A stretch of 64,000 nucleotides of DNA from Styela clava (lineage: Eukaryota > Chordata > Ascidiacea > Stolidobranchia > Styelidae): positions 6,396,974 through 6,460,973 of the forward strand of contig NC_135259.1 in the NCBI RefSeq assembly GCF_964204865.1, in the 5' to 3' direction. The position numbers were made by a program, and so were the translations under genes. This document shows, in pieces, positions 22,038-33,926 of the stretch (positions within the stretch are counted from its first letter, which is position 1; every line of letters begins with the position of its first letter). The notes beneath the pieces were generated by a model. That model saw only the letters and a program-made list of their open reading frames with translations. It did no database searches and had not been told where the DNA came from.

Positions 22038-22155
22038 AACCCAGTACATGCTGGGCTTTAAAAATCGCAAAGACTCATTGTGTGCTCCTCTCCACGGAAA
22101 TCTTTAGTAAAAGGCGAAAGATTTATGCGAAAAATGAAGAGAAGCCTGAGTAACT
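22038..22155 (-). ncRNA. U5: U5 snRNA, copy 52
   Basis: Loop I intact. Only U74C. Confidence 0.9.
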
Positions 22156-22463
22156 AAAGAGCCTTCATAAAGAACTATCAAGTGGATTGTTAGGCTCCAG
22201 ATTGTGATTTTTATCCGCGCGCTTGTTTTCACATTAATTTATTTCTTTTGAAAATATTTCGATTTCATTGGTTGTCTCATGTTTACTAAAATATTTTTTT
22301 TTATTAGTATCCATTTTCTAATAACTCAAAGTTAATTGAAAACTGATGAGTTCTCCCGTAAAGTCGTGGTGTTCCAGGTCTATTAATTCATAAAAGAATA
22401 AAAGTTGTGAACACAAATTAGCATTCAACAGACCTTTCTGATCTAGAGTATGAGTAAATCATG

Positions 22464-22581
22464 AACCCAGTACATACTGGGCTTTAAAAATCGCAAAGAC
22501 TCATTGTATGCTCCTCTCCACGGAAATCTTTAGTAAAAGGCGAAAGATTTATGCGAAAAATGAAGAGAAGCCTGAGTAACT
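22464..22581 (-). ncRNA. U5: U5 snRNA, copy 53
   Basis: Loop I intact. Only C106U. Confidence 0.9.
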
Positions 22582-22890
22582 GGAGAGCCTTCGTAAAATC
22601 ATATAAAGTGGATTGTTAGGCTCCAGATTGTGATTTTTATCCGCGCGCTTGTTTTCACATTAATTTATTTCTTTTGAGAATATTTCGACTTCATTGGTTG
22701 TCTCATGTTTACTAAAACAGTTATATTTGATATTATCCATTTTCTAATAACTCAAAAGTTAATTGAAAACTGAATAGTTCTCCCGTAAAGTCGTGGTGTT
22801 CCAGGTCTATTAATTCATAAAAGAATAAAAGTTGCAAACACAAAATAGCATTCAACAGACCTTTCTGATCTAGAGTATGAGTAAATCATG

Positions 22891-23008
22891 AACCCAGTAC
22901 ACGCTGGGCTTTGAAAATCGCAAAGACTCATTATATGCTCCTCTCCACGGAAATCTTTAGTAAAAGGCGAAAGATTTATGCGAAAAATGAAGAGAAGCCT
23001 GAGTAACT
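22891..23008 (-). ncRNA. U5: U5 snRNA, copy 54, Sm variant
   Basis: Loop I intact. Sm site U96C; A107G, C76U. Confidence 0.82.
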
Positions 23009-23315
23009 AGAGAGGCTTCGTAAAATTATATAAAGTGGATTGTTAGGCTCCAGATTGTAATTTTTATCCGCGCGCTTGTTTTCACATTAATTTATTTCTT
23101 TTGAGAATATTTCGATTCCATTGGTCGTCTCATGTTTACTAAAACATTTTTTTTATTATTATCCATTTTCTAATAGCTCAAAGTTAATTGAAAATTGAAT
23201 AGTTCTCCCATAAAGTCGTGGTGTTCCAGGTCTATTAATTCATAAAAGAATAAAAGTTGTGAACACAAATTAGCATTCAACAGACCTTTCTGATCTAGAG
23301 TATGAGGAAATCATG

Positions 23316-23433
23316 AACCCAGTAAATGCTGGGCTTTAAAAATCGCAAAGACTCATTGTATGCTCCTCTCCACGGAAATCTTTAGTAAAAGGCGAAATAT
23401 CTATGCGAAAAATGAAGAGAAGCCTGAGTAACT
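23316..23433 (-). ncRNA. U5: U5 snRNA, copy 55
   Basis: Loop I intact. C36A breaks the upper stem; G109U, A33G. Confidence 0.8.
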
Positions 23434-23740
23434 AAAGAGCCTTCGTAAAGAACTATCAAGTGGATTGTTCGGCTCCAGATTGTGATTTTTAGCCGCGCGC
23501 TTGTTTTCACATTAATTTATTTCTTTTGAGAATATTTCGATTTCATTGGTTGTCTTATGTTTACTAAAACATTTTTATTATTATTATCCATTTTGTAATA
23601 ACTCAAAGTTAATTGAAAATTGAATAGTTCTCCCGTAAAGTCGTGGTGTTCCAGGTCTATTAATTCATAAAAGAATAAAAGTTGCGAACACAAAATAGCA
23701 TTCAACAGACCTTTCTGATCTAGAGTATAAGTAAATCAAG

Positions 23741-23858
23741 AACCCAGTACATGCTGGGCTTTAAAAATCGCAAAGACTCATTGTATGCTCCTCTCCACGG
23801 AAATCTTTAGTAAAAGGCGAAAGATTTTTGCGAAAAATGAAGAGAAGCCTGAGTAACT
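23741..23858 (-). ncRNA. U5: U5 snRNA, copy 56
   Basis: Loop I intact. Only U31A; same as copy 50 one hexamer earlier. Confidence 0.9.
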
Positions 23859-24164
23859 AGAGAGGCTTCGTAAAATCATATAAAGTGGATTGTTAGGCTC
23901 CAGATTGTGATTTTCATCCGCGCGCTTGTTTTCACATTAATTTATTTCTTTTGAAAATATTTCGATTTCATTGGTTGTCTCATGTTTACTAAAATATTTT
24001 TTTATTAGTATCCATTTTCTAATAACTCAAAGTTAATTGAAAACTGATGAGTTCTCCCATAAAGTCGTGGTGTTCCAGGTCTATTAATTCATAAAAGAAT
24101 AAAAGTTGTGAACACAAATTAGCATTCAACAGACCTTTCTGATCTAGAGTATGAGTAAATCATG

Positions 24165-24282
24165 AACCCAGTACATACTGGGCTTTAAAAATCGCAAAGA
24201 CTCATTGTATGCTCCTCTCCACGGAAATCTTTAGTAAAAGGCGAAAGATTTATGCGAAAAATGAAGAGAAGCCTGAGTAACT
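24165..24282 (-). ncRNA. U5: U5 snRNA, copy 57
   Basis: Loop I intact. Only C106U. Confidence 0.9.
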
Positions 24283-24591
24283 GGAGAGCCTTCGAAAAAT
24301 CATATAAAGTGGATTGTTAGGCTCCAGATTGTGATTTTTATCCGCGCGCTTGTTTTCACATTAATTTATTTCTTTTGAGAATATTTCGACTTCATTGGTT
24401 GTCTCATGTTTACTAAAACAGTTATATTTAATATTATCCATTTTCTAATAACTCAAAAGTTAATTGAAAACTGAATAGTTCTCCCGTAAAGTCGTGGTTT
24501 TCCAGGTCTATTAATTCATAAAAGAATAAAAGTTGCGAACACAAAATAGCATTCAACAGACCTTTCTGATCTAGAGTATAAGTAAATCATG

Positions 24592-24709
24592 AACCCAGTA
24601 CATGCTGGGCTTTAAAAATCGCAAAGACTCATTGTGTGCTCCTCTCCACGGAAATCTTTAGTAAAAGGCGAAAGATTTATGCGAAAAATGAAGAGAAGCC
24701 TGAGTAACT
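24592..24709 (-). ncRNA. U5: U5 snRNA, copy 58
   Basis: Loop I intact. Only U74C. Confidence 0.9.
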
Positions 24710-25017
24710 AAAGAGCCTTCATAAAGAACTATCAAGTGGATTGTTAGGCTCCAGATTGTGATTTTTATCCGCGCGCTTGTTTTCACATTAATTTATTTCT
24801 TTTGAAAATATTTCGATTTCATTGGTTGTCTCATGTTTACTAAAATATTTTTTTTTATTAGTATCCATTTTCTAATAACTCAAAGTTAATTGAAAACTGA
24901 TGAGTTCTCCCGTAAAGTCGTGGTGTTCCAGGTCTATTAATTCATAAAAGAATAAAAGTTGTGAACACAAATTAGCATTCAACAGACCTTTCTGATCTAG
25001 AGTATGAGTAAATCATG

Positions 25018-25135
25018 AACCCAGTACATACTGGGCTTTAAAAATCGCAAAGACTCATTGTATGCTCCTCTCCACGGAAATCTTTAGTAAAAGGCGAAAG
25101 ATTTATGCGAAAAATGAAGAGAAGCCTGAGTAACT
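25018..25135 (-). ncRNA. U5: U5 snRNA, copy 59
   Basis: Loop I intact. Only C106U. Confidence 0.9.
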
Positions 25136-25444
25136 GGAGAGCCTTCGTAAAATCATATAAAGTGGATTGTTAGGCTCCAGATTGTGATTTTTATCCGCGC
25201 GCTTGTTTTCACATTAATTTATTTCTTTTGAGAATATTTCGACTTCATTGGTTGTCTCATGTTTACTAAAACAGTTATATTTGATATTATCCATTTTCTA
25301 ATAACTCAAAAGTTAATTGAAAACTGAATAGTTCTCCCGTAAAGTCGTGGTGTTCCAGGTCTATTAATTCATAAAAGAATAAAAGTTGCGAACACAAAAT
25401 AGCATTCAACAGACCTTTCTGATCTAGAGTATGAGTAAATCATG

Positions 25445-25562
25445 AACCCAGTACACGCTGGGCTTTGAAAATCGCAAAGACTCATTATATGCTCCTCTCC
25501 ACGGAAATCTTTAGTAAAAGGCGAAAGATTTATGCGAAAAATGAAGAGAAGCCTGAGTAACT
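25445..25562 (-). ncRNA. U5: U5 snRNA, copy 60, Sm variant
   Basis: Same variants as copy 54: U96C, A107G, C76U. Confidence 0.82.
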
Positions 25563-25869
25563 AGAGAGGCTTCGTAAAATCATATAAAGTGGATTGTTAG
25601 GCTCCAGATTGTAATTTTTATCCGCGCGCTTGTTTTCACATTAATTTATTTCTTTTGAGAATATTTCGATTCCATTGGTCGTCTCATGTTTACTAAAACA
25701 TTTTTTTTATTATTATCCATTTTCTAATAGCTCAAAGTTAATTGAAAATTGAATAGTTCTCCCATAAAGTCGTGGTGTTCCAGGTCTATTAATTCATAAA
25801 AGAATAAAAGTTGTGAACACAAATTAGCATTCAACAGACCTTTCTGATCTAGAGTATGAGGAAATCATG

Positions 25870-25987
25870 AACCCAGTAAATGCTGGGCTTTAAAAATCGC
25901 AAAGACTCATTGTATGCTCCTCTCCACGGAAATCTTTAGTAAAAGGCGAAAGATTTATGCGAAAAATGAAGAGAAGCCTGAGTAACT
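25870..25987 (-). ncRNA. U5: U5 snRNA, copy 61
   Basis: Loop I intact. Only G109U; it lacks the C36A and A33G of its partner copy 55. Confidence 0.9.
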
Positions 25988-26291
25988 AAAGAGCCTTCGT
26001 AAAGAACTATCAAGTGGATTGTTCGGCTCCAGATTGTGATTTTTAGCCGCGCGCTTGTTTTCACATTAATTTATTTCTTTTGAGAATATTTCGATTTCAT
26101 TGGTTGTCTTATGTTTACTAAAACATTTTTATTATTATTATCCATTTTGTAATAACTCAAAGTTAATTGAAAATTGAATAGTTCTCCCGTAAAGTGGTGT
26201 TCAAGGTCTATTAATTCATAAAAGAATAAAAGTTGCGAACACAAAATAGCATTCAACAGACCTTTCTGATCTAGAGTATAAGTAAATCAAG

Positions 26292-26409
26292 AACCCAGTA
26301 CATGCTGGGCTTTAAAAATCGCAAAGACTCATTGTATGCTCCTCTCCACGGAAATCTTTAGTAAAAGGCGAAAGATTTATGCGAAAAATGAAGAGAAGCC
26401 TGAGTAACT
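26292..26409 (-). ncRNA. U5: U5 snRNA, copy 62
   Basis: Identical to reference copy 10 over all 118 nt. Confidence 0.93.
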
Positions 26410-26717
26410 AGAGAGGCTTCGTAAAATCATATAAAGTGGATTGTTAGGCTCCAGATTGTGATTTTTATCCGCGCGCTTGTTTTCACATTAATTTATTTCT
26501 TTTGAAAATATTTCGATATCATTGGTTGTCTCATGTTTACTAAAATATTTTTTTTTATTAGTATCCATTTTCTAATAACTCAAAGTTAATTGAAAACTGA
26601 TGAGTTCTCCCGTAAAGTCGTGGTGTTCCAGGTCTATTAATTCATAAAAGAATAAAAGTCGTGAACACAAATTAGCATTCAACAGACCTTTCTGATCTAG
26701 AGTATGAGTAAATCATG

Positions 26718-26835
26718 AACCCAGTACATACTGGGCTTTAAAAATCGCAAAGACTCATTGTATGCTCCTCTCCACGGAAATCTTTAGTAAAAGGCGAAAG
26801 ATTTATGCGAAAAATGAAGAGAAGCCTGAGTAACT
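26718..26835 (-). ncRNA. U5: U5 snRNA, copy 63
   Basis: Loop I intact. Only C106U. Confidence 0.9.
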
Positions 26836-27144
26836 GGAGAGCCTTCGTAAAATCATATAAAGTGGATTGTTAGGCTCCAGATTGTGATTTTTATCCGCGC
26901 GCTTGTTTTCACATTAATTTATTTCTTTTGAGAATATTTCGACTTCATTGGTTGTCTCATGTTTACTAAAACAGTTATATTTAATATTATCCATTTTCTA
27001 ATAACTCAAAAGTTAATTGAAAACTGAATAGTTCTCCCGTAAAGTCGTGGTGTTCCAGGTCTATTAATTCATAAAAGAATAAAAGTTGCAAACACAAAAT
27101 AGCATTCAACAGACCTTTTTGATCTAGAGTATAAGTAAATCATG

Positions 27145-27261
27145 AACCCAGTACATGCTGGGCTTTAAAAATCGCAAAGACTCGTTGTGTGCTCATCTCC
27201 ACGGAAATCTTTATTAAAGGCGAAAGATTTATGCGAAAAATGAAGAGAAGCCTGAGTAACT
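27145..27261 (-). pseudogene. U5: U5 snRNA, copy 64, loop I damaged
   Basis: Loop I has C49A and one U lost. U79C and G68U weaken stems; U74C. Confidence 0.75.
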
Positions 27262-27569
27262 AAAGAGCCTTCATAAAGAACTATCAAGTGGATTGTTAGG
27301 CTCCAGATTGTGATTTTTATCCGCGCGCTTGTTTTCACATTAATTTATTTCTTTTGAAAATATTTCGATTTCATTGGTTGTCTCATGTTTACTAAAATAT
27401 TTTTTTTTATTAGTATCCATTTTCTAATAACTCAAAGTTAATTGAAAACTGATGAGTTCTCCCGTAAAGTCGTGGTGTTCCAGGTCTATTAATTCATAAA
27501 AGAATAAAAGTTGTGAACACAAATTAGCATTCAACAGACCTTTCTGATCTAGAGTATGAGTAAATCATG

Positions 27570-27687
27570 AACCCAGTACATACTGGGCTTTAAAAATCGC
27601 AAAGACTCATTATATGCTCCTCTCCACGGAAATCTTTAGTAAAAGGCGAAAGATTTATGCGAAAAATGAAGAGAAGCCTGAGTAACT
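27570..27687 (-). ncRNA. U5: U5 snRNA, copy 65
   Basis: Loop I intact. C106U, C76U. Confidence 0.88.
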
Positions 27688-27994
27688 AGAGAGGCTTCGT
27701 AAAATCATATAAAGTGGATTGTTAGGCTCCAGATTGTAATTTTTATCCGCGCGCTTGTTTTCACATTAATTTATTTCTTTTGAGAATATTTCGATTCCAT
27801 TGGTCGTCTCATGTTTACTAAAACATTTTTTTTATTATTATCCATTTTCTAATAGCTCAAAGTTAATTGAAAATTGAATAGTTCTCCCATAAAGTCGTGG
27901 TGTTCCAGGTCTATTAATTCATAAAAGAATAAAAGTTGTGAACACAAATTAGCATTCAACAGACCTTTCTGATCTAGAGTATGAGGAAATCATG

Positions 27995-28112
27995 AACCCA
28001 GTAAATGCTGGGCTTTAAAAATCGCAAAGACTCATTGTATGCTCCTCTCCACGGAAATCTTTAGTAAAAGGCGAAAGATCTATGCGAAAAATGAAGAGAA
28101 GCCTGAGTAACT
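27995..28112 (-). ncRNA. U5: U5 snRNA, copy 66
   Basis: Loop I intact. G109U, A33G. Confidence 0.88.
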
Positions 28113-28419
28113 AAAGAGCCTTCGTAAAGAACTATCAAGTGGATTGTTCGGCTCCAGATTGTGATTTTTAGCCGCGCGCTTGTTTTCACATTAATTTATT
28201 TCTTTTGAGAATATTTCGATTCCATTGGTCGTCTCATGATTACTAAAACATTTTTTTTATTATTATCCATTTTCTAATAGCTCAAAGTTAATTGAAAATT
28301 GAATAGTTCTCCCATAAAGTCGTGGTGTTCCAGGTCTATTAATTCATAAAAGAATAAAAGTTGTGAACACAAATTAGCATTCAACAGACCTCTCTGATCT
28401 AGAGTATGAGTAAATCATG

Positions 28420-28537
28420 AACCCAGTACATACTGGGCTTTAAAAATCGCAAAGACTCATTGTATGCTCCTCTCCACGGAAATCTTTAGTAAAAGGCAAA
28501 AGATTTATGCGAAAAATGAAGAGAAGCCTGAGTAACT
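28420..28537 (-). ncRNA. U5: U5 snRNA, copy 67, loop I variant
   Basis: First loop base C40U; C106U. Confidence 0.8.
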
Positions 28538-28846
28538 GGAGAGCCTTCGTAAAATCAAATAAAGTGGATTGTTAGGCTCCAGATTGTGATTTTTATCCGC
28601 GCGCTTGTTTTCACATTAATTTATTTCTTTTGAGAATATTTCGACTTCATTGGTTGTCTCATGTTTACTAAAACTGTTATATTTGATATTATCCATTTTC
28701 TAATAACTCAAAAGTTAATTGAAAACTGAATAGTTCTCCCGTAAAGTCGTGGTGTACCAGGTCTATTAATTCATAAAACAATAAAAGTTGCGAACACAAA
28801 ATAGCATTCAAAAGACCTTTCTGATCTAGAGTATGAGTAAATCATG

Positions 28847-28964
28847 AACCCAGTACATGCGGGGCTTTAAAAATCGCAAAGACTCATTGTATGCTCCTCT
28901 CCACGGAAATCTTTAGTGAAAGGCGAAAGATTTATGCGAAAAATGAAGAGAAGCCTGAGTAACT
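28847..28964 (-). ncRNA. U5: U5 snRNA, copy 68, loop I variant
   Basis: Loop I U47C; A104C breaks a 3'-hairpin pair. Confidence 0.76.
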
Positions 28965-29272
28965 AGAGAGGCTTCGTAAAATCATATAAAGTGGATTGTT
29001 AGGCTCCAGATTGTGATTTTTATCCGCGCGCTTGTTTTCACATTAATTTATTTCTTTTGAGAATATTTCGAATCCATTGGTCGTCTCATGTTTACTAAAA
29101 CATTTTTTTTTATTATTATCCATTTTCTAATAGCTCAAAATTAATTGAAAATTGAATAGTTCTCCCATAAAGTCGTGGTGTTCCAGGTCTATTAATTCAT
29201 AAAAGAATAAAAGTTTTGAACACAAATTAGCATTCAACAGACCTTTCTGATCTAGAGTATGAGGAAATCATG

Positions 29273-29390
29273 AACCCAGTAAATGCTGGGCTTTAAAAAT
29301 CGCAAAGGCTCATTGTATGCTCCTCTCCACGGAAATCTTTAGTAAAAGGCGAAAGATCTATGCGAAAAATGAAGAGAAGCCTGAGTAACT
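29273..29390 (-). ncRNA. U5: U5 snRNA, copy 69
   Basis: Same variants as copy 36: U83C, G109U, A33G. Confidence 0.83.
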
Positions 29391-29697
29391 AAAGAGCCTT
29401 CGTAAAGAACTATCAAGTGGATTGTTCGGCTCCAGATTGTGATTTTTAGCTGCGCGCTTGTTTTCACATTAATTTATTTCTTTTGAGAATATTTCGATTT
29501 CATTGGTTGTCTTATGTTTACTAAAACATTTTTTTTATTATTATCCATTTTGTAATAACTCAAAGTTAATTGAAAATTGAATAGTTCTCCCGTAAAGTCG
29601 TGGTGTTCCAGGTCTATTAATTCATAAAAGAATAAAAGTTGTGAACACAAATTAGCATTCAACAGACCTTTCTGATCTAGAGTATAAGTAAATCATA

Positions 29698-29815
29698 AAC
29701 CCAGTACATGCTGGGCTTCAAAAATCGCAAAGACTCATTGTGTGCTCCTCTCCACGGAAATCTTTAGTAAAAGGCGAAAGATTTATGCAAAAAATGAAGA
29801 GAAGCCTGAGTAACT
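29698..29815 (-). ncRNA. U5: U5 snRNA, copy 70
   Basis: Loop I intact. A97G (Sm AUUUUUG), U74C, C27U. Confidence 0.86.
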
Positions 29816-30123
29816 AAAGAGCCTTCATAAAGAACTATCAAGTGGATTGTTAGGCTCCAGATTGTGATTTTTATCCGCGCGCTTGTTTTCACATTAATTT
29901 ATTTCTTTTGAAAATATTTCGATTTCATTGGTTGTCTCATGTTTACTAAAATATTTTTTTTTATGATTATCCATTTTTTAATAACTCAAAGTTAATTGAA
30001 AACTGATGAGTTCTCCCGTAAAGTCGTGGTGTTCCAGGTCTATTAATTCATAAAAGAATAAAAGTTGTGAACACAAATTAGCATTCAACAGACCTTTCTG
30101 ATCTAGAGTATGAGAAAATCATG

Positions 30124-30241
30124 AACCCAGTACATACTGGGCTTTAAAAATCGCAAAGACTCATTATATGCTCCTCTCCACGGAAATCTTTAGTAAAAGG
30201 CGAAAGATTTATGCGAAAAATGAAGAAAAGCCTGAGTAACT
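30124..30241 (-). ncRNA. U5: U5 snRNA, copy 71
   Basis: Loop I intact. C106U, C76U, C15U (wobble). Confidence 0.87.
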
Positions 30242-30548
30242 AGAGAGGCTTCGTAAAATCATATAAAGTGGATTGTTAGGCTCCAGATTGTGATTTTTAT
30301 CCGCGGGCTTGTTTTCACATTAATTTATTTCTTTTGAGAATATTTCGATTCCATTGGTCGTCTCATGTTTACTAAAACATTTTTTTTATTATTATCCATT
30401 TTCTAATAGCTCAAAGATAATTGAAAATTGAATAGTTCTCCCATAAAGTCGTGGTGTTCCAGGTCTATTAATTCATAAAAGAATAAAAGTTGTGAACACA
30501 AATTAGCATTCAACAGACCTTTCTGATCTAGAGTATGAGGAAATCATG

Positions 30549-30665
30549 AACCCAGTAAATCTGGGCTTTAAAAATCGCAATGACTCATTGTATGCTCCTC
30601 TCCACGGAAATCTTTAGTAAAAGGCGAAAGATCTATGCGAAAAATGAAGAGAAGCCTGAGTAATT
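30549..30665 (-). ncRNA. U5: U5 snRNA, copy 72
   Basis: Loop I intact. C106 lost, G109U, U85A, A33G, G2A. Confidence 0.83.
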
Positions 30666-30972
30666 AAAGAGCCTTCGAAAAGAACTATCAAGTGGATTGT
30701 TCGGCTCCAGATTGTGATTTTTAGCCGCGCGCTTGTTTTCACATTAATTTATTTCTTTTGAGAATATTTCGATTTCATTGGTTGTCTTATGTTTACTAAA
30801 ACATTTTTATTATTATTATCCATTTTGTAATAACTCAAAGTTAATTGAAAATTGAATAGTTCTCCCGTAAAGTCGTGGTGTTCAAGGTCTATTAATTCAT
30901 AAAAGAATAAAAGTTGCGAACACAAAATAGCATTCAACAGACCTTTCTGATCTAGAGTATAAGTAAATCATG

Positions 30973-31090
30973 AACCCAGTACATGCTGGGCTTTAAAAAT
31001 CGCAAAGACTCATTGTATGCTCCTCTCCACGGAAATCTTTAGTAAAAGGCGAAAGATTTATGCGAAAAATGAAGAAAAGCCTGAGTAACT
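30973..31090 (-). ncRNA. U5: U5 snRNA, copy 73
   Basis: Loop I intact. Only C15U. Confidence 0.9.
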
Positions 31091-31397
31091 AGAGAGGCTT
31101 CGTAAAATCATATAAAGTGGATTGTTAGGCTCCAGATTGTGATTTTTATCCGCGGGCTTGTTTTCACATTAATTTATTTCTTTTGAGAATATTTCGATTC
31201 CATTGGTCGTCTCATGTTTACTAAAACATTTTTTTTATTATTATCCATTTTCTAATAGCTCAAAGATAATTGAAAATTGAATAGTTCTCCCATAAAGTCG
31301 TGGTGTTCCAGGTCTATTAATTCATAAAAGAATAAAAGTTGTGAACACAAATTAGCATTCAACAGACCTTTCTGATCTAGAGTATGAGGAAATCATG

Positions 31398-31514
31398 AAC
31401 CCAGTAAATCTGGGCTTTAAAAATCGCAAAGACTCATTGTATGCTCCTCTCCACGGAAATCTTTAGTAAAAGGCGAAAGATCTATGCGAAAAATGAAGAG
31501 AAGCCTGAGTAACT
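31398..31514 (-). ncRNA. U5: U5 snRNA, copy 74
   Basis: Loop I intact. C106 lost, G109U, A33G; duplicate of copy 72. Confidence 0.86.
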
Positions 31515-31821
31515 AAAGAGCCTTCGAAAAGAACTATCAAGTGGATTGTTCGGCTCCAGATTGTGATTTTTAGCCGCGCGCTTGTTTTCACATTAATTTA
31601 TTTCTTTTGAGAATATTTCGATTTCATTGGTTGTCTTATGTTTACTAAAACATTTTTATTATTATTATCCATTTTGTAATAACTCAAAGTTAATTGAAAA
31701 TTGAATAGTTCTCCCGTAAAGTCGTGGTGTTCAAGGTCTATTAATTCATAAAAGAATAAAAGTTGCGAACACAAAATAGCATTCAACAGACCTTTCTGAT
31801 CTAGAGTATAAGTAAATCATG

Positions 31822-31939
31822 AACCCAGTACATGCTGGGCTTTAAAAATCGCAAAGACTCATTGTATGCTCCTCTCCACGGAAATCTTTAGTAAAAGGCG
31901 AAAGATTTTTGCGAAAAATGAAGAGAAGCCTGAGTAACT
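31822..31939 (-). ncRNA. U5: U5 snRNA, copy 75
   Basis: Loop I intact. Only U31A. Confidence 0.9.
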
Positions 31940-32246
31940 AGAGAGGCTTCGTAAAATCATATAAAGTGGATTGTTAGGCTCCAGATTGTGATTTTTATCC
32001 GCGCGCTTGTTTTCACATTAATTTATTTCTTTTGAGAATATTTCGATTTCATTGGTTGTCTTATGTTTACTAAAACATTTTTTTTATTATTATCCATTTT
32101 GTAATAACTCAAAGTTAATTGAAAATTGAATAGTTCTCCCGTAAAGTCGTGGTGTTCCAGGTCTATTAATTCATAAAAGAATAAAAGTTGTGAACACAAA
32201 TTAGCATGCAACAGACCTTTCTGATCTAGAGTATAAGTAAATCATA

Positions 32247-32364
32247 AACCCAGTACATGCTGGGCTTTAAAAATCGCAAAGACTCATTGTGTGCTCCTCT
32301 CCACGGAAATCTTTAGTAAAAGGCGAAAGATTTATGCGAAAAATGAAGAGAAGCCTGAGTAACT
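32247..32364 (-). ncRNA. U5: U5 snRNA, copy 76
   Basis: Loop I intact. Only U74C. Confidence 0.9.
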
Positions 32365-32672
32365 AAAGAGCCTTCATAAAGAACTATCAAGTGGATTGTT
32401 AGGCTCCAGATTGTGATTTTTATCCGCGCGCTTGTTTTCACATTAATTTATTTCTTTTGAAAATATTTCGATTTCATTGGTTGTCTCATGTCTACTAAAA
32501 TATTCTTTTTTATTACTATCCATTTTCTAATAACTCAAAGTTAATTGAAAACTGATGAGTTCTCCCGTAAAGTCGTGGTGTTCCAGGTCTATTAATTCAT
32601 AAAAGAATAAAAGTTGTGAACACAAATTAGCATTCAACAGACCTTTCTGATCTAGAGCATGAGTAAATCATG

Positions 32673-32790
32673 AACCCAGTACATACTGGGCTTTAAAAAT
32701 CGCAAAGACTCATTATATGCTCCTCTCCACGGAAATCTTTAGTAAAAGGCGAAAGATTTATGCGAAAAATGAAGAGAAGCCTGAGTAACT
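32673..32790 (-). ncRNA. U5: U5 snRNA, copy 77
   Basis: Loop I intact. C106U, C76U. Confidence 0.88.
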
Positions 32791-33097
32791 AGAGAGGCTT
32801 CGTAAAATCATATGAAGTGGATTGTTAGGCTCCAGATTGTGATTTTTATCCGCGCGCTTGTTTTCACATTAATTTATTTCTTTTGAGAATATTTCGATTC
32901 CATTGGTCGTCTCATGTTTACTAAAACATTTTTTTTATTATTATCCATTTTCTAATAGCTCAAAGATAATTGAAAATTGAATAGTTCTCCCATAAAGTCG
33001 TGGTGTTCCAGGTCTATTAATTCATAAAAGAATAAAAGTTGTGAACACAAATTAGCATTCAACAGACCTTTCTGATTTAGAGTATGAGGAAATCATG

Positions 33098-33214
33098 AAC
33101 CCAGTAAATCTGGGCTTTAAAAATCGCAAAGACTCATTGTATGCTCCTCTCCACGGAAATCTTTAGTAAAAGGCGAAAGATCTATGCGAAAAATGAAGAG
33201 AAGCCTGAGTAAAT
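33098..33214 (-). ncRNA. U5: U5 snRNA, copy 78
   Basis: Loop I intact. C106 lost, G109U, A33G, G2U. Confidence 0.85.
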
Positions 33215-33520
33215 AAAGAGCCTTCGTAAAGAACTATCAAGTGGATTGTTCGGCTCCAGATTGTGATTTTTAGCCGCGCGCTTGTTTTCACATTAATTTA
33301 TTTCTTTTGAGAATATTTCGATTCCATTGGTTGTCTTATGTTACTAAAACATTTTTTTTATTATTATCCATTTTGTAATAACTCAAAGTTAATTGAAAAT
33401 TAAATAGTTCTCCCGTAAAGTCGTGGTGTTCAAGGTCTATTAATTCATAAAAGAATAAAAGTTGCGAACACAAAATAGCATTCAACAGACCTTTCTGATC
33501 TAGAGTATAAGTAAATCATG

Positions 33521-33628
33521 AACCCAGTACATGCTGGGCTTTAAAAATCGCAAAGACTCATTGTATGCTCCTCTCCACGGAAATCTTTAGTAAAAGGCGA
33601 AAGATTTTTGCGAAAAATGAAGAGAAGC
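33521..33628 (-). pseudogene. U5: U5 snRNA, copy 79, 5' truncated
   Basis: An 18-bp deletion across the predicted start removes about 10 nt of the 5' end, including the ACUCA strand of the basal stem. Loop I, Sm site and 3' hairpin remain; U31A. The promoter box at 33647 is intact but now 18 bp closer. Confidence 0.85.
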
Positions 33629-33926
33629 TTCGTAAAATCATATAAAGTGGATTGTTAGGCTCCAGATTGTGATTTTTATCCGCGCGCTTGTTTTCACATT
33701 AATTTATTTCTTTTGAGAATATTTCGATTTCATTGGTCGTCTCATGTTTACTAAAACATTTTTTTATTATTATCCATTTTCTAATAGCTCAAAGTTAATT
33801 GAAAATTGAATAGTTCTCCCATAAAGTCGTGGTGTCCCAGGTCTATTAATTCATGAAAGAATAAAAGTTGTGAACACAAATTAGCATTCGACAGACCTTT
33901 CTGATCTAGAGTATAAGTAAATCATG

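Larger units (their letters stand above)
20906..23459 (-). repeat. Hexamer higher-order repeat, copy 1 (2554 bp)
   Basis: Six monomers starting at 20906, 21331, 21755, 22182, 22608 and 23035. Every one recurs exactly 2554 bp later with its private variants, including GTGGTTTTCC, CGACTTCATTGG and GATTGTAATTTTT. Confidence 0.92.
23460..26013 (-). repeat. Hexamer higher-order repeat, copy 2 (2554 bp)
   Basis: Same six monomers as 20906-23459 in the same order, with only scattered single-base differences. Confidence 0.92.
26014..28138 (-). repeat. Hexamer higher-order repeat, copy 3, one monomer short
   Basis: Holds five monomers (26014, 26436, 26862, 27288, 27714). The counterpart of the monomers at 22608 and 25162 is missing between 27288 and 27714. 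A 3-bp loss (TCG) is also seen near 26194, where GTAAAGTCGTGG reads GTAAAGTGG. Confidence 0.85.
30268..31116 (-). repeat. 849-bp dimer, copy 1
   Basis: Two monomers (30268, 30692) duplicated directly at 31117-31965. Both copies share the private CCGCGGGCTTG and the TTCGAAAAGAAC promoter variant. I see about three differences over 849 bp. Confidence 0.93.
31117..31965 (-). repeat. 849-bp dimer, copy 2
   Basis: Direct duplicate of 30268-31116. Differences seen: AATGACTC at about 30577 is AAAGACTC here; TAATTAAAG at about 30661 is TAACTAAAG here; and the last U5 copy has GATTTTTGCG instead of GATTTATGCG. Confidence 0.93.
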
